A stretch of 64,000 nt of DNA from Nitrosomonadales bacterium (GCA_016235045.1 JACRME010000013.1:62001-126000); one strand, 5' to 3'; numbered from the stretch's first letter, positions 45,824 to 56,157 are shown. Notes: generated from the sequence alone by a model not told the origin. A program made the numbers and translations.

Positions 45824-46039
45824 ATGATCGACACAGCAGCGGAGAATGAAGCGAAAGCGGCACCGGTCGATCACGTCAAAACCGCGCCGGAGCGCGGCTA
45901 TTTCATTTATGAAAGCGCCGGAATTACAGAACGAGATGCCCGCGTGCCGGTCTGGCTGTGGGTTGTGGCCGTCTCGTTGCTGATTTGGGGTATTTATTAT
46001 CTCGTGACCTACTGGAGCGCGCCTGCCGCTTCGTTGTAA
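45824..46039 (+). CDS. Small single-helix membrane protein, probable oxidase accessory subunit
   Basis: The 71-aa protein starts 6 nt after the oxidase fusion stop, and its GGGAGGT ribosome site overlaps that gene's end. An N-terminal soluble stretch (about 40 residues) contains ESAGITERDARVPVW; one helix follows (VWLWVVAVSLLIWGIYYLVTYW). Size and position suggest a role like CcoQ or the membrane anchor of CcoP, but no family is recognised. Confidence 0.7.
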   Translation: MIDTAAENEAKAAPVDHVKTAPERGYFIYESAGITERDARVPVWLWVVAVSLLIWGIYYLVTYWSAPAASL

Positions 46040-46084
46040 TCGCCGCCGGGCACCCGCCGGGCGGCAGAATGGATGGAGGACATC

Positions 46085-46480
46085 ATGGCTACATTTTTCG
46101 GAATCGACGAACGCAATGCCCAGGGATATCTCGACCGGCACGCGGTCTGTTTGCCGCATCTGCCCGACGGCAGCGCCGACCTGCACGGCATCGTTTCGCC
46201 CATCAGGCATGAGGATATCGTGTTCATCAAGCAATGCACCCCGCAATCGAGCCTGCGCATCAAGGCCGTTGGCGTGGTGCAGTCCGATTTCCCGCTTGCA
46301 GGCGAAGACGAGATTTGCTTGCCTGTCGAATGGGTATGGAAAGGCGAAAAGGTGCTGGACAACCTTGACGAGGTGCTGTCGCTATGCGGCGAACCGCTCT
46401 ATGAAGAGCACAACATCACGGTGCAAAGGGAAATCATCGATTTGCTGCCGGCAAAATACCAGTTGCCGCCAGCCTGGTGA
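46085..46480 (+). CDS. Hypothetical protein downstream of the oxidase genes
   Basis: I do not recognise this 131-aa protein. It begins MATFFGIDERNAQGYLDRHAVCLPH, has no signal peptide or membrane helix, and contains three scattered cysteines without a clear metal motif. The strong GGAGGA site 5 nt before the ATG and the short gaps place it in the same operon as the oxidase fusion and the 71-aa membrane protein. Confidence 0.7.
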   Translation: MATFFGIDERNAQGYLDRHAVCLPHLPDGSADLHGIVSPIRHEDIVFIKQCTPQSSLRIKAVGVVQSDFPLAGEDEICLPVEWVWKGEKVLDNLDEVLSLCGEPLYEEHNITVQREIIDLLPAKYQLPPAW

Positions 46481-46606
46481 TCGTCCGCACACAGCGGCTT
46501 GCGGAAGCGATGAAGTCCGGTGCGGTCGTGCCGTAGAACGCGGCAATCAACCGGCATCGGCGTTGGCGCAAACAGCAAGTCCGGCAAATATGTTATCCTG
46601 AAATGA

Positions 46607-46618
46607 TTAGCTTGCTAA
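46607..46618. promoter_or_regulatory. Inverted repeat TTAGC-TT-GCTAA upstream of the RND operon
   Basis: The perfect 5-bp arms, within AATGATTAGCTTGCTAACAA, lie 70 bp before the RND adaptor start. The site resembles operators of MarR-type repressors, which often control RND pumps. No repressor gene is adjacent. Confidence 0.45.
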
Positions 46619-46687
46619 CAATTATGCCACTGATGCGATTGTCAGCCCGCTGGCGACAAAGAATATGAATCCGGTCGGAGATATGCG

Positions 46688-47836
46688 ATGAAAACAAGAA
46701 CGCGTTCCTTTACTTCAGTCCTCCTGGTGTCCCTGCTGGCGCTTTCCGCCTGCGGCTCCCGGGAAGGTGGCAAACAACAGGCAGGCGGCGCCATGCCGCC
46801 TCCGGCCGAAGTCGACGTGATTACCGTCGCAACCGGTTCCGTGGTGCTGACGCAGGATCTTCCCGGGCGCCTGGAAGCATTCCGCACCGCGCAGGTGCGC
46901 GCGCGGGTGGAAGGGATCGTCGCAAAACGCCTGTTCGCGGAAGGCAGCGACGTCAAGGCGGGCGATACGCTGTTCCAGCTCGATGCGCGCAACTATCAGG
47001 CCTCCTACGATGCCGCCAGAACCGACCTCGGCGTGGCGCGACAGACCGTGGAACGCTATACGCCGCTGCTTGCCGCAAAGGCGGTCAGCCAGCAGGAATT
47101 CGACCTGGCCGAAGCCAGGCTCAAACAGTCCGAATCCGCGATGTCCCGGGCGCAACTGGATCTGGACAACTCCCATGTTCCCGCGCCCATCGCGGGCCGC
47201 ATCGGCCGCGCACTGGTCACCGAGGGGGCGCTGGTCGGGCGCGGCGAGGCCACGCTGCTCGCCACCATCGAACAGGTGAACCCCATCTATGCCAATTTCA
47301 CGCGTTCCGGCGCCGAGTTGCAGCAACTGCAAAAGGCCTTCGATTCCGGCGCGCTGAAACGCGCCAAATCGACGGAGGTGGAACTGGTGCTGGAAGACGG
47401 CAGCACGTATGCGCAGCCCGGCAAGCTGCTGTTCTCCAACCTTGCGGTCGACCCCGGTACCGGCAGCGTGCTGTTGCGCGCCGAGTTTCCCAATCCAAAA
47501 CAGGAATTGTTGCCCGGCATGTTTGCGCGCATCCGCTTCCCGGAAAGCGTGGCCGATAACAGCATCCGCGTACCGCAACGCGCGGTGCAGTTCGGCGCGC
47601 AGGGCCAGTTCGTGTTACTGGTGGATCAGGAGGGAAAAGTCGCGGTGCGCCCGGTGAAAACCGGCCAGATGGTGGGCGCCGATTTCATCGTCACCGAAGG
47701 CTTGCAGGTCGGCGACCAGGTAATCGTCAACGGCGTGCAGAAAGCGCGCCCGGGTTCGCCGGTCAAAGCGGTACCGCTGGGTCAAGGTGACAATGCCGCC
47801 GCCGCCAGTGCCCCCGCCGCCACTGCACAGAAATAG
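46688..47836 (+). CDS. RND efflux periplasmic adaptor (AcrA/MexA type)
   Basis: The 382-aa precursor has a lipoprotein signal (LLVSLLALSAC) and the usual membrane fusion protein order: a barrel/lipoyl half (RVEGIVAKRLFAEGSDVKAGDTLFQLD), an alpha-hairpin (TDLGVARQTVERYTPLLAAKAVSQQEFDLAEARL), the second lipoyl half (APIAGRIGRALVTEGALV), a beta-barrel and a membrane-proximal domain (VPQRAVQFGAQGQFVLLVDQEG). It bridges the inner-membrane pump and the outer-membrane channel encoded downstream, 9 nt away. Confidence 0.92.
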   Translation: MKTRTRSFTSVLLVSLLALSACGSREGGKQQAGGAMPPPAEVDVITVATGSVVLTQDLPGRLEAFRTAQVRARVEGIVAKRLFAEGSDVKAGDTLFQLDARNYQASYDAARTDLGVARQTVERYTPLLAAKAVSQQEFDLAEARLKQSESAMSRAQLDLDNSHVPAPIAGRIGRALVTEGALVGRGEATLLATIEQVNPIYANFTRSGAELQQLQKAFDSGALKRAKSTEVELVLEDGSTYAQPGKLLFSNLAVDPGTGSVLLRAEFPNPKQELLPGMFARIRFPESVADNSIRVPQRAVQFGAQGQFVLLVDQEGKVAVRPVKTGQMVGADFIVTEGLQVGDQVIVNGVQKARPGSPVKAVPLGQGDNAAAASAPAATAQK

Positions 47837-47845
47837 AGAGACATC

Positions 47846-50800
47846 GTGTTCGCCAAATTCTTCATCGACCGCCCGATCTTCGCCTGGGTCATCGCCATCA
47901 TCATCCTGCTGAGCGGCGTGCTGGCACTGCGCAACCTGCCGGTCGCTTCTTATCCGGCGGTGGCGCCACCGGCCTTGTCCATCACGCTGCTCTATCCCGG
48001 CGCGTCGGCGCAGGTGGTGGAAGAGACCGCGGTCGCGCTGGTGGAACAGGAACTCAACGGCATCGAACACCTGCTCTACATGGAGTCCGCTTCCGAGCAG
48101 GGCATCGGCACCATCACGCTGACCTTCGAGTCGGGCACCGACCTGGATGTCGCCTCGGTGGAAACGCAGAACCGCGTCAAGCGCGCTGAACCGCGCCTGC
48201 CCGAGGACGTGCGCCGCGTCGGCGTGACGGTGGCGAAATCGGCGCGCAACTTCCTGATGATCATCGCGCTGATCTCGCCGGACAAGAGCCGCGACAACGT
48301 CGCGCTCGGCAGCTACGCCGCCGCCAACGTGCTGGAGAGCATCCGCCGCGTGCCCGGCGTGGGCGAGGCGCTGCTGTTCGGCACCGAGTATTCGATGCGC
48401 CTGTGGCTAAAGCCGGAGAAACTGCACGCCTACAACCTGTCGCCCGGCGACATCAGCAAGGCGGTGCGCGCGCAGAACACGCAGCTCGCCACCGGCGAAC
48501 TCGGGCAATTGCCGGCGGTACCCGGCCAGCAGTTGAACGCGGTGATCGTCACCAGGAGCCGGTTGTCCACACCGCAGGAATTCGGCAACATCATCGTGCG
48601 CGCGAATGCCGACGGCTCCACTGTGCGCGTCAAGGATGTGGCGCGCGTGGAACTGGGCGCGCAGGATTATTCCATCGCCGCGCGCATCGACGGCCAACCG
48701 GCCTCGGCCATCGCCATCCGCCTGTCGCCCTCGGCCAACGCGCTGGAAACCGCCACGGCGGTAAAGACCAAGATGAACGAACTGGCCAAGTTCTTCCCCA
48801 AAGGGGTGGACTGGCTGGTGCCCTACGACACCTCCAAGTTCGTGGAGATATCGATCCGGGAAGTGGTAAAAACATTGGCGGAAGCGATGGTGCTGGTGTT
48901 CCTCGTCATCTACCTGTTCCTCGGCAATCTGCGCGCCACCTTCATTCCCGCCATCGTCGTGCCCATCGCCCTGGTCGGCGGCATGGTCGGGCTGTACGCC
49001 GTCGGCTACTCGATCAACACGCTGACCCTGTTCGCCATGGTGCTGGCGGTCGGCATCGTGGTGGACGACGCCATCGTGGTGGTGGAGAACGTCGAACGCA
49101 TCATGGCCGAAGAGAATCTCGCGCCGCGCGAAGCGACGCGCAAGGCGATGGGACAGATCTTCGGCGCCATCATCGCCATCACGCTGGTGCTGTGCTCGGT
49201 GTTCATCCCGATGACGTTCTTCGGCGGTTCCGTGGGCGCGATCTATCGCCAGTTCGCGGTCACGCTGATCATGACCATCCTGTTCTCGGTGCTGATGGCG
49301 CTGACGCTGACCCCGGCGCTGTGCGCGGCGCTGCTGAAGAACGATGCGCAGCACGAGATGGTGCCGAAGTCGGGATTCCTCGGCTGGTTCCACCGCTTCT
49401 TCGAACGCACCACGCAACGCTACAAATCCGGCGTGGGCCGGGTGGTGCAGCGCACCGGCCGCTACCTGCTGCTGTATGCCGGCCTGCTCGGCATCATGGG
49501 CTGGCTGTTCGTGCAACTGCCAAGCAGCTTCCTGCCGGAAGAAGACCAGGGCTACTTCATCAGCCTGATCCAGTTGCCGCCGGGCGCCACGCGCGAGCGT
49601 TCGCAGGAAGTGCTGTCGCAGGTCGAGCAGTTCTACCTCAAGCAGCCGGAAGTGGAGCACGTGATCGGCGTGCTCGGCTTCTCCTTCTTCGGCCGCGGCC
49701 AGAACGCCGCAATCAGCTTCATCCGCCTCAAGGATTGGGACGAACGCCCCGGCCCCGCAAGCTCCGCCTCCGCGATGGCGATGCGCGCCAACATGGCGCT
49801 GTTCCGCATCAAGCAGGCGTTCATCTTCGCCATCAACGTGCCGCCGATTCCGGAACTGGCGGCGGTGGGCGGGTTCGATTTCCGCCTGCAAGACCGCGCC
49901 GGGCAGGGCCGCGATAAATTGATCGAGGCGCGCAACATGGCGCTGGGCATTGCGGGCAAGCACCCCGCGCTGGTCGGCGTGCGCCCGGAAGGACAGGAAC
50001 CGGCCCCGCAACTGCAACTCGACATCGACCGCCTGAAAGCGCGCGCGCTCGGCATCGACATGGCCGACCTCAACGAGACGCTACAGTCGACGCTGGGCAT
50101 CGCCTACATCAACGACTTCGTGCGCGAGGGCCGCATCCTGCGCGTGCAGATGCAGGCGGAAGCGGACAACCGCACCACGCCGCAGCGCATCCTGCGCATC
50201 CCGGTGCGCAACGCGCAGGGCGGCATGGTGCCCTTGTCCGAGATCGCCACAGCGCACTGGGTCGCCAACCTGCCCAAGCTGGACCGGTTCAACGGCCTGC
50301 CGTCGATGAAGATCGCGGGCAGCCCGGCGCCCGGACGCAGCAGCGGCGAAGCGCTGGCCGCGATGGAAGAAGTGGCGGCGCAGTTGCCGCCCGGTTTCGG
50401 TTTCGAGTGGGCGGGCACTTCCAGCGAGGAGCGTCTCTCCGGCAGCCAGGCGCCGTTCCTGTTCGGTCTGTCGGTGATCGCGGTGTTCCTGTGCCTGGCC
50501 GCGCTGTACGAAAGCTGGTCGGTGCCGGTCGCGGTAATCCTGGTCGTGCCGATCGGTCTTCTCGGCGCGCTGTCCGCCGTCACCATGCGCGGCCTCACCA
50601 ACGACGTGTATTTCAAGGTCGGCCTGATCGTCATCATCGGTTTGGCGGCGAAGAACGCGATCCTGATCATCCAGTTCGCGCGCGACCTGCAACACCGGGG
50701 ATACGACCTCATCGAGGCCACCGTAGAAGCGTGTCGATTAAGATTCCGCCCGATCCTGATGACCTCCATCGCCTTCATCCTCGGCGTGCTGCCGCTGGCC

Positions 50801-50971
50801 ATCTCCACCGGCGCGGGCGCGAACGGACGCCACGCCATCGGCACCGGCGTGATGGGCGGCATGATCACCGCCACGGTGCTGGCGGTGTTCCTGGTGCCGG
50901 TGTTCTACGTGGTCGTCCGGCACATCTTCCCGAGTAAAGTGCGCCCGCATGAGGAGGACAAGCATGAGTAA
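47846..50971 (+). CDS. RND efflux transporter, HAE1 (AcrB/MexB) type
   Basis: The 1,041-aa proton-driven pump has 12 helices and two large periplasmic loops. Typical segments are FIDRPIFAWVIAIIILLSGVLA at the start, VVDDAIVVVENVERIM in helix 4 (the Asp-Asp proton relay), AITLVLCSVFIPMTFFGGSVGAIYRQFA and, near the end, VGLIVIIGLAAKNAILIIQFA, the helix 10 Lys of HAE1 pumps. Substrates are probably hydrophobic drugs or solvents. It overlaps the outer membrane factor gene by 8 nt. Confidence 0.95.
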   Translation: MFAKFFIDRPIFAWVIAIIILLSGVLALRNLPVASYPAVAPPALSITLLYPGASAQVVEETAVALVEQELNGIEHLLYMESASEQGIGTITLTFESGTDLDVASVETQNRVKRAEPRLPEDVRRVGVTVAKSARNFLMIIALISPDKSRDNVALGSYAAANVLESIRRVPGVGEALLFGTEYSMRLWLKPEKLHAYNLSPGDISKAVRAQNTQLATGELGQLPAVPGQQLNAVIVTRSRLSTPQEFGNIIVRANADGSTVRVKDVARVELGAQDYSIAARIDGQPASAIAIRLSPSANALETATAVKTKMNELAKFFPKGVDWLVPYDTSKFVEISIREVVKTLAEAMVLVFLVIYLFLGNLRATFIPAIVVPIALVGGMVGLYAVGYSINTLTLFAMVLAVGIVVDDAIVVVENVERIMAEENLAPREATRKAMGQIFGAIIAITLVLCSVFIPMTFFGGSVGAIYRQFAVTLIMTILFSVLMALTLTPALCAALLKNDAQHEMVPKSGFLGWFHRFFERTTQRYKSGVGRVVQRTGRYLLLYAGLLGIMGWLFVQLPSSFLPEEDQGYFISLIQLPPGATRERSQEVLSQVEQFYLKQPEVEHVIGVLGFSFFGRGQNAAISFIRLKDWDERPGPASSASAMAMRANMALFRIKQAFIFAINVPPIPELAAVGGFDFRLQDRAGQGRDKLIEARNMALGIAGKHPALVGVRPEGQEPAPQLQLDIDRLKARALGIDMADLNETLQSTLGIAYINDFVREGRILRVQMQAEADNRTTPQRILRIPVRNAQGGMVPLSEIATAHWVANLPKLDRFNGLPSMKIAGSPAPGRSSGEALAAMEEVAAQLPPGFGFEWAGTSSEERLSGSQAPFLFGLSVIAVFLCLAALYESWSVPVAVILVVPIGLLGALSAVTMRGLTNDVYFKVGLIVIIGLAAKNAILIIQFARDLQHRGYDLIEATVEACRLRFRPILMTSIAFILGVLPLAISTGAGANGRHAIGTGVMGGMITATVLAVFLVPVFYVVVRHIFPSKVRPHEEDKHE

Positions 50972-52409
50972 GTCGAATAAAACCCGGAATGCGGCGCTGT
51001 TCCTGCTTCCGGCCTGCCTGTTGGCGGCCTGTGCCGCCGGACCGGATTACCGGCGCCCCGAGATGGCGTTGCCGCAAAGCTGGCCGCAGCAGCAGGACGC
51101 CGCCGCGCAGAAGGCGGACACCGTGGGCGAACAATGGTGGCTGCTGTATGCCGATGCCGCGCTCGACCTGCTCGAACAGGAAGCACTGGCGCATAACTCG
51201 GACATCCAGGTGGCGGCGGCCCGCGTGCTGGAATTGCAGGCGCAAGCAGGCATTACGGCGGCAGACCAATATCCGACGGTCAGCGCCCATATGATGGAGA
51301 GCCGCACCAAGAATACGCTGGCGGGCGCGTTCCCGCGTCCGGCAACCTTGCCGCGCACCCAGAATCTGGCGCACGCATCGCTGGACGCGAGCTATGAACT
51401 GGATCTGTGGGGCAAGCTCAGGCGGGCCAGCGAAGCGTCGCGCGCCGACCTGCTCGCCGCCGAATCGGCAAAGGAGACCGTGCGCCTGACGCTGACCACG
51501 CAAGTGGCGCAGCAATATTTCGCCCTCGTTGCGCTGGACGCGCAGGAGGCGGCCCTGCAGCGCTTGCTGGCAAGCCGCCAGGAACGCATCGAGCTTAACC
51601 GCAAGCAGGTTGAAGTCGGCGTGATGTCCGAGTACGACCTGCACCAGGCGGAAGCCGATGTGGCAGCCGTGCAATCGCAACTCGCTTCCATCCGCCAGAC
51701 GCGCAACAAACAGGAAACCGCGCTTACGCTGTTGCTGGGACGTTCGCCGCGCGAAGTGATGACCGCCGGCGTGCAGCGCGGCAGCCCTTCCCTTCCGGCC
51801 GCCACGGTTCCGGACAACCTGCCTGCCGACCTGCTGTTGCGCCGGCCCGACCTGAGGGACGCCGAGCAGCGACTGGTGGCGCTGAACGCGCGTATCGGCG
51901 TGGCCCGCGCGCAGTATTTTCCCTCCATCGCCTTGACCGGCTATGTGGGCGGCGAGAGCGTCGCGTTCTCCGACCTGTTTACCGGTCCGGCGGGGATTTT
52001 CCAGTTCGCCGCCAATATCACGCAGCCGATCTTCAATGCCGGCCGGGTGGGTTATCTGGTGGATGCGGCGGAAGCGCGCCGGGAACAGACGCTGATCCAG
52101 TACAAGCAGGCCGTCGCCAACGCGTTCGGCGATGTGCGCAACGCCCTGTCGGCGCAGGCGTCGGCCAGGCTGGTGATGACATACGAAACCACGCGCAGCG
52201 AAGCCCTGGCCAGCGCCTACAAGCAGGCTGAGTTGCGCTATCAGGCCGGGATTGCGAGTCGCCTGGAGTTGCTGGATGTGGAGCGCAATTACCTGCAGGC
52301 CCAGTTGAACCGGCTGGATGCCGAGCGCGCGCACCGCAGCGCCGTCGCCGATCTGTTCAAGGCGCTGGGCGGCGGCTGGCAACAGCAGCAGGTCGCCAAG
52401 GCGCCCTGA
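50964..52409 (+). CDS. Outer membrane efflux lipoprotein (NodT/OprM family)
   Basis: The 481-aa precursor has a lipoprotein signal (ALFLLPACLLAACAAGPDYRRPE) and the duplicated TolC-like fold. The first repeat includes SHDASYELDLWGKLRR-like text (YELDLWGKLRRASEASRADLLA) and the second LLRRPDLRDAEQRLVALNARIGVARAQYFPSIALTG. ATG 50964 with GAGGAGGA upstream lies within the last codons of the pump gene. It completes the tripartite efflux operon. Confidence 0.93.
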   Translation: MSKSNKTRNAALFLLPACLLAACAAGPDYRRPEMALPQSWPQQQDAAAQKADTVGEQWWLLYADAALDLLEQEALAHNSDIQVAAARVLELQAQAGITAADQYPTVSAHMMESRTKNTLAGAFPRPATLPRTQNLAHASLDASYELDLWGKLRRASEASRADLLAAESAKETVRLTLTTQVAQQYFALVALDAQEAALQRLLASRQERIELNRKQVEVGVMSEYDLHQAEADVAAVQSQLASIRQTRNKQETALTLLLGRSPREVMTAGVQRGSPSLPAATVPDNLPADLLLRRPDLRDAEQRLVALNARIGVARAQYFPSIALTGYVGGESVAFSDLFTGPAGIFQFAANITQPIFNAGRVGYLVDAAEARREQTLIQYKQAVANAFGDVRNALSAQASARLVMTYETTRSEALASAYKQAELRYQAGIASRLELLDVERNYLQAQLNRLDAERAHRSAVADLFKALGGGWQQQQVAKAP

Positions 52410-52443
52410 ATATCACCGGCGCTGAATGGGCTTGCAGGCCGCT

Positions 52444-52761
52444 TCACGACATGATCCGGTAGGGATCCATCGTTACCGATTCCAGCTTGTGCCCCACCAG
52501 GATGACCTGCCCCTCAAGACGACTGTTTCCTGTCTCGCTGAATTCAAAGCGATAGGTACGACGCAACACCCTCCGCCCCGTTTCGTCGCGCACCAGCGCA
52601 ATGGCTATGCGCGCGACAGTATCGTCGAGAAACTGCACCTCGGCTTTGTCGCACACGGCTTTGCCTATGCCCCGGGCAAACTCCAGGGCGCGCAAACTAT
52701 CGAACCAATACCACGCCAACGCAGCCAGCAAAAACAGGAAAAGGAGACTTGAGGAATCCAT
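52444..52761 (-). CDS. DUF3301 family membrane protein
   Basis: The 105-aa protein has one N-terminal membrane helix (SLLFLFLLAALAWYWFDSL), a conserved ARGIGKAVCDKAEVQFLDDTVA and a C-terminal RRTYRFEFSETGNSRLEGQVILVGHKLESV, matching DUF3301 of unknown function. The start at 52761 (MDSSSLLFLFL) is preferred because upstream residues are not conserved in style. It is convergent with the RND operon and divergent from pepN. Confidence 0.8.
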   Translation of the reverse strand: MDSSSLLFLFLLAALAWYWFDSLRALEFARGIGKAVCDKAEVQFLDDTVARIAIALVRDETGRRVLRRTYRFEFSETGNSRLEGQVILVGHKLESVTMDPYRIMS

Positions 52762-52960
52762 TGGTCGAAGAATCCGGAGAACCGAAAAGGAAATGTTAAC
52801 TGATCCTTTCGGCGAATAATCCAAAATACTTCCCTCCCGCTGGAATTGAGTCCCCTCCCCTCTGGGTGGGGGCTAGCAAGAAGAACATACTCAATCGGCC
52901 GGGTGACTTCCCCCAACCTTTGCTGGCAAACTACGCCCATTCCCGCAAAACAAACCCACC

Positions 52961-55600
52961 ATGACCCAACACGCACCCCACACCACGCACCTGGCCGACT
53001 ACACACCACCCCCCTTCCTGATCGACACGGTCGATGTCGACATCGATTTCCGCAGCGGCGACGCCATCGTGACCGCACAGTTGGCGCTGCGTCGCAATCC
53101 AGCGGCGCACACACCCGATGCGCCGTTGGTGCTGGACGGCGAGGAACTGGAATTGCTGCATATCAGCCTCGACGGCGTCGAGTTGCCCCCCGATCGTTAC
53201 GGCTTGAGCCCAGACCGGTTGACGCTTGCTGATGTACCCGACGCCTTCCGCCTGGAGACACGCTCACGCATCCACCCCGATACAAATACGCGCCTTTCCG
53301 GCCTCTACCGCTCGGCCAACGGCTACTTCACCCAGTGCGAAGCGCAGGGCTTTCGGCGTATCACCTGGTTTCAGGACAGGCCGGATGTGATGGCGCGTTA
53401 CACCGTCACGCTGCACGCCGACAAGGCGGCGTTGCCGCAATTGCTGGCCAACGGCAATCCGGTGGGCAGCGGCGACGAGGCAGGCGACCGTCACTGGGCC
53501 AAGTGGCAAGACCCTTTCCCCAAGCCCTGCTACCTGTTCGCGGTGGTCGCGGCCAAGCTCGATGTGCTGAGCGACAGCTATCGCACGCTGTCTGGCCGCG
53601 ACATCAAGCTGGCGATCTACGTCGAGCACGGCAAGCTCGACCAATGCGAGCACGCCATGGCCGCGCTCAAGAAAGCGATGCACTGGGACGAGCAGACGTT
53701 CGGGCTGGAATGCGATCTCGATCAATACATGATCGTGGCGGTGGGCGACTTCAACATGGGAGCGATGGAGAACAAGGGGCTGAACATCTTCAATACCAAA
53801 TACGTGCTGGCCCGGCCGGACGTGGCCACCGATGTCGATTACGAGAACATCGACCGCGTGGTGGCGCACGAGTATTTCCACAACTGGACCGGCAACCGCG
53901 TGACCTGCCGCGACTGGTTCCAGCTTTCGCTCAAGGAAGGGCTGACCGTCTTCCGCGACCAGCAGTTCGGCGCCGACGTGCACAACCGCTCGGTGGCGCG
54001 CATTCGCGAAGTGCGCGGCCTGCGCGCTTCGCAGTTCCCCGAAGACAACGGCCCGATGGTGCATCCGGTGCGGCCTGCGTCGTATATCGAGATCAATAAT
54101 TTCTACACCGCCACCGTCTACCAAAAAGGCGCCGAGGTGGTGCGCATGATCCAGACCCTGATTGGCAAGCCCGCCTTCCGGCGCGGCATGGACCTTTACT
54201 TCGCACGTCACGATGGACAGGCGGTGACCTGCGACGACTTTGTCGCCGCCATGGCCGATGCGTCCGGCGTCGATCTCAGGCAGTTCATGCGCTGGTACGA
54301 CCAGGCCGGTTCGCCGCGCATACGCGCCAGCGGCAGTTACGATGCGGCAAAGCAGCGCTACGTGTTGCGCCTGAGCCAGACCTGCCCCGCCACGCCCGGC
54401 CAGCCAGAAAAACTGCCCTACCACATCCCCGTCAGCGTCGGCCTGGTCGGTCCGAACGGCGAAGCCCTGCCCCTGCATCTGGCGGGCGACAGCAACGCGA
54501 CTACCGAGCGGGTGCTGTCGCTGCAAACCGCCTCGCAGGATTTCGTCTTCGAAAAAGTGGCCGTCGCCCCGGTGCCCTCGCTGCTGCGCGATTTCTCGGC
54601 TCCGGTCGTGCTCGAATTCGATTACTCGGCAGCAGAACTCGCCCACTTGCTGGCGCATGATCACGATCCGTTCAACCGCTGCGAAGCCGGCCAACGACTC
54701 GCCAGCCAACTGATCGTTGCCGCCACCGCCGCCATCGGCGCGGGCCGCACACCAAACTGGTCGGCCGACTTCGTGCGCGCTGCGGCGCGCGTGCTGGCCG
54801 AATCCGCCACCGACCCGGCCTTCGCTGCCGAAGCGTTGACGCTACCCGGCGAGGTAACGCTGGCCGAACAACTGGACGTCGTCGATCCCGATGCGCTGCA
54901 CGCCGCCCGCAACGGCCTGCGCCGCCACCTCGCAGAACAACTCGGCACTGCATTCCGGACCTGCTATGAGTCGCTTGCGCCAACCGGCGCCTATCGCCCC
55001 GATGCGCACGATGCGGCGCGCCGCGCGTTGCGCAATTTGTGTCTTGGCTACCTGTGCGAAACCGACAGTGCGGAGATGCGCGCGCTGGCGAAGAAACAGT
55101 TCGACACCGCGGACAACATGACCGACCAGTTCGCCGCACTCAGCGTACTGGCACAGAGCGAAGGCGAAGAACGCGTGCAAGCCTTGGACGCTTTCTACGC
55201 CCGCTGGAAAGACGAGGCGCTGGTGATCGACAAATGGCTGCAAGTGCAGGCAACCAGCCGCCGTCCCGACACGCTGGCGGAAGTCGAGCGGCTGGTCGCG
55301 CATCCCGCATTCGATCTGCGCAACCCGAACAAGGTCTACGCCCTGCTGCGCGCCTTCGGCAGCAACCATGTGCGCTTCCACGCCGCCGACGGCAGCGGCT
55401 ACCGCTTCCTCGCCGAACAAACGCGCACGCTCGACGGCATCAACCCCCAAGTCGCGGCGCGTTTGGCACGCTGTTTCGACCGCTGGCGCAGATTCGATGC
55501 CACGCGCCAGACACATGCCCGTGCCGCGCTGGAAATGCTGCGCAACCATAAGGGGCTGTCGCGGGATGTGTTTGAGATTGTGGAGAGGTCGCTGGGGTGA
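52961..55600 (+). CDS. pepN: Aminopeptidase N (M1 family)
   Basis: The 879-aa cytoplasmic zinc aminopeptidase removes N-terminal residues from peptides. Visible motifs are the exopeptidase GAMEN (NMGAMENKGL), the zinc site HEYFHNWTGNRVTCRDWFQLSLKEGL (HExxH with the distal Glu), and the catalytic Tyr region NNFYTATVYQKGAEVVRM. Length agrees with E. coli PepN (870 aa). The ATG at 52961 gives MTQHAPHTTHLADYTPPPF. No obvious ribosome site is visible, so the start is somewhat uncertain. Confidence 0.94.
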   Translation: MTQHAPHTTHLADYTPPPFLIDTVDVDIDFRSGDAIVTAQLALRRNPAAHTPDAPLVLDGEELELLHISLDGVELPPDRYGLSPDRLTLADVPDAFRLETRSRIHPDTNTRLSGLYRSANGYFTQCEAQGFRRITWFQDRPDVMARYTVTLHADKAALPQLLANGNPVGSGDEAGDRHWAKWQDPFPKPCYLFAVVAAKLDVLSDSYRTLSGRDIKLAIYVEHGKLDQCEHAMAALKKAMHWDEQTFGLECDLDQYMIVAVGDFNMGAMENKGLNIFNTKYVLARPDVATDVDYENIDRVVAHEYFHNWTGNRVTCRDWFQLSLKEGLTVFRDQQFGADVHNRSVARIREVRGLRASQFPEDNGPMVHPVRPASYIEINNFYTATVYQKGAEVVRMIQTLIGKPAFRRGMDLYFARHDGQAVTCDDFVAAMADASGVDLRQFMRWYDQAGSPRIRASGSYDAAKQRYVLRLSQTCPATPGQPEKLPYHIPVSVGLVGPNGEALPLHLAGDSNATTERVLSLQTASQDFVFEKVAVAPVPSLLRDFSAPVVLEFDYSAAELAHLLAHDHDPFNRCEAGQRLASQLIVAATAAIGAGRTPNWSADFVRAAARVLAESATDPAFAAEALTLPGEVTLAEQLDVVDPDALHAARNGLRRHLAEQLGTAFRTCYESLAPTGAYRPDAHDAARRALRNLCLGYLCETDSAEMRALAKKQFDTADNMTDQFAALSVLAQSEGEERVQALDAFYARWKDEALVIDKWLQVQATSRRPDTLAEVERLVAHPAFDLRNPNKVYALLRAFGSNHVRFHAADGSGYRFLAEQTRTLDGINPQVAARLARCFDRWRRFDATRQTHARAALEMLRNHKGLSRDVFEIVERSLG

Positions 55601-55740
55601 CATACAGCGTAACCATCCCGGGATGAGAGTCGAGAAATGGAGGCGTCAATTTGCCTGAGCTATATTCACAACAACAACTCGGCTTTTGCCACGCCCCCAG
55701 CGCCACTCGACAGCGCGACGTATGACGTGTGGAAGGGTGT

Positions 55741-56157
55741 TTATGCAGCCGGAAGATGGGTGATATTCACCTTGCCATTGTCGATGATGTAGCGGACAAA
55801 GTCCCGATCCTGCATTTTCATATGCTCCGCATACCAGTTGCTCAGGTAATTGATGGTGTTCATGGTTACTTGCCGGCTCAGGGTGGTCATCTGCAACTGG
55901 TCCAGCTTGTCCAGGAAATGCTTGTGCAGGTCGACATGTTCGGCCTGTTTTGGATAGCCGTGCATGCGCATCAAGGACTCTTCAAGCGCGAAGTGGAAAC
56001 GGGCATGTTCGCGCAGTTGTTCAAGCTTGAAGAAAACATCGGACCAGCTTTCCCGGTTGTCGATCGCCGTGTCGATCACGGTAAACAGCTCCATGACGCC
56101 CTTATGCTGTTCGTCGATCTCGGCGACCCCGACTGAGTATTCATCTTTCCATTGCAT
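55741..56157 (-). CDS. Bacteriohemerythrin
   Basis: The 138-aa protein is a full-length single-domain bacteriohemerythrin with di-iron ligands in IDEQHKGVMELF, LREHARFHFALEESLM, EHVDLHKHFLDKL and WYAEHMKMQDRDF. Members bind O2 and may deliver it to membrane oxygenases or oxidases, or detoxify NO. AAGGAG at 9-nt spacing precedes ATG 56157. It is not adjacent to the truncated hemerythrin at 31177. Confidence 0.92.
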   Translation of the reverse strand: MQWKDEYSVGVAEIDEQHKGVMELFTVIDTAIDNRESWSDVFFKLEQLREHARFHFALEESLMRMHGYPKQAEHVDLHKHFLDKLDQLQMTTLSRQVTMNTINYLSNWYAEHMKMQDRDFVRYIIDNGKVNITHLPAA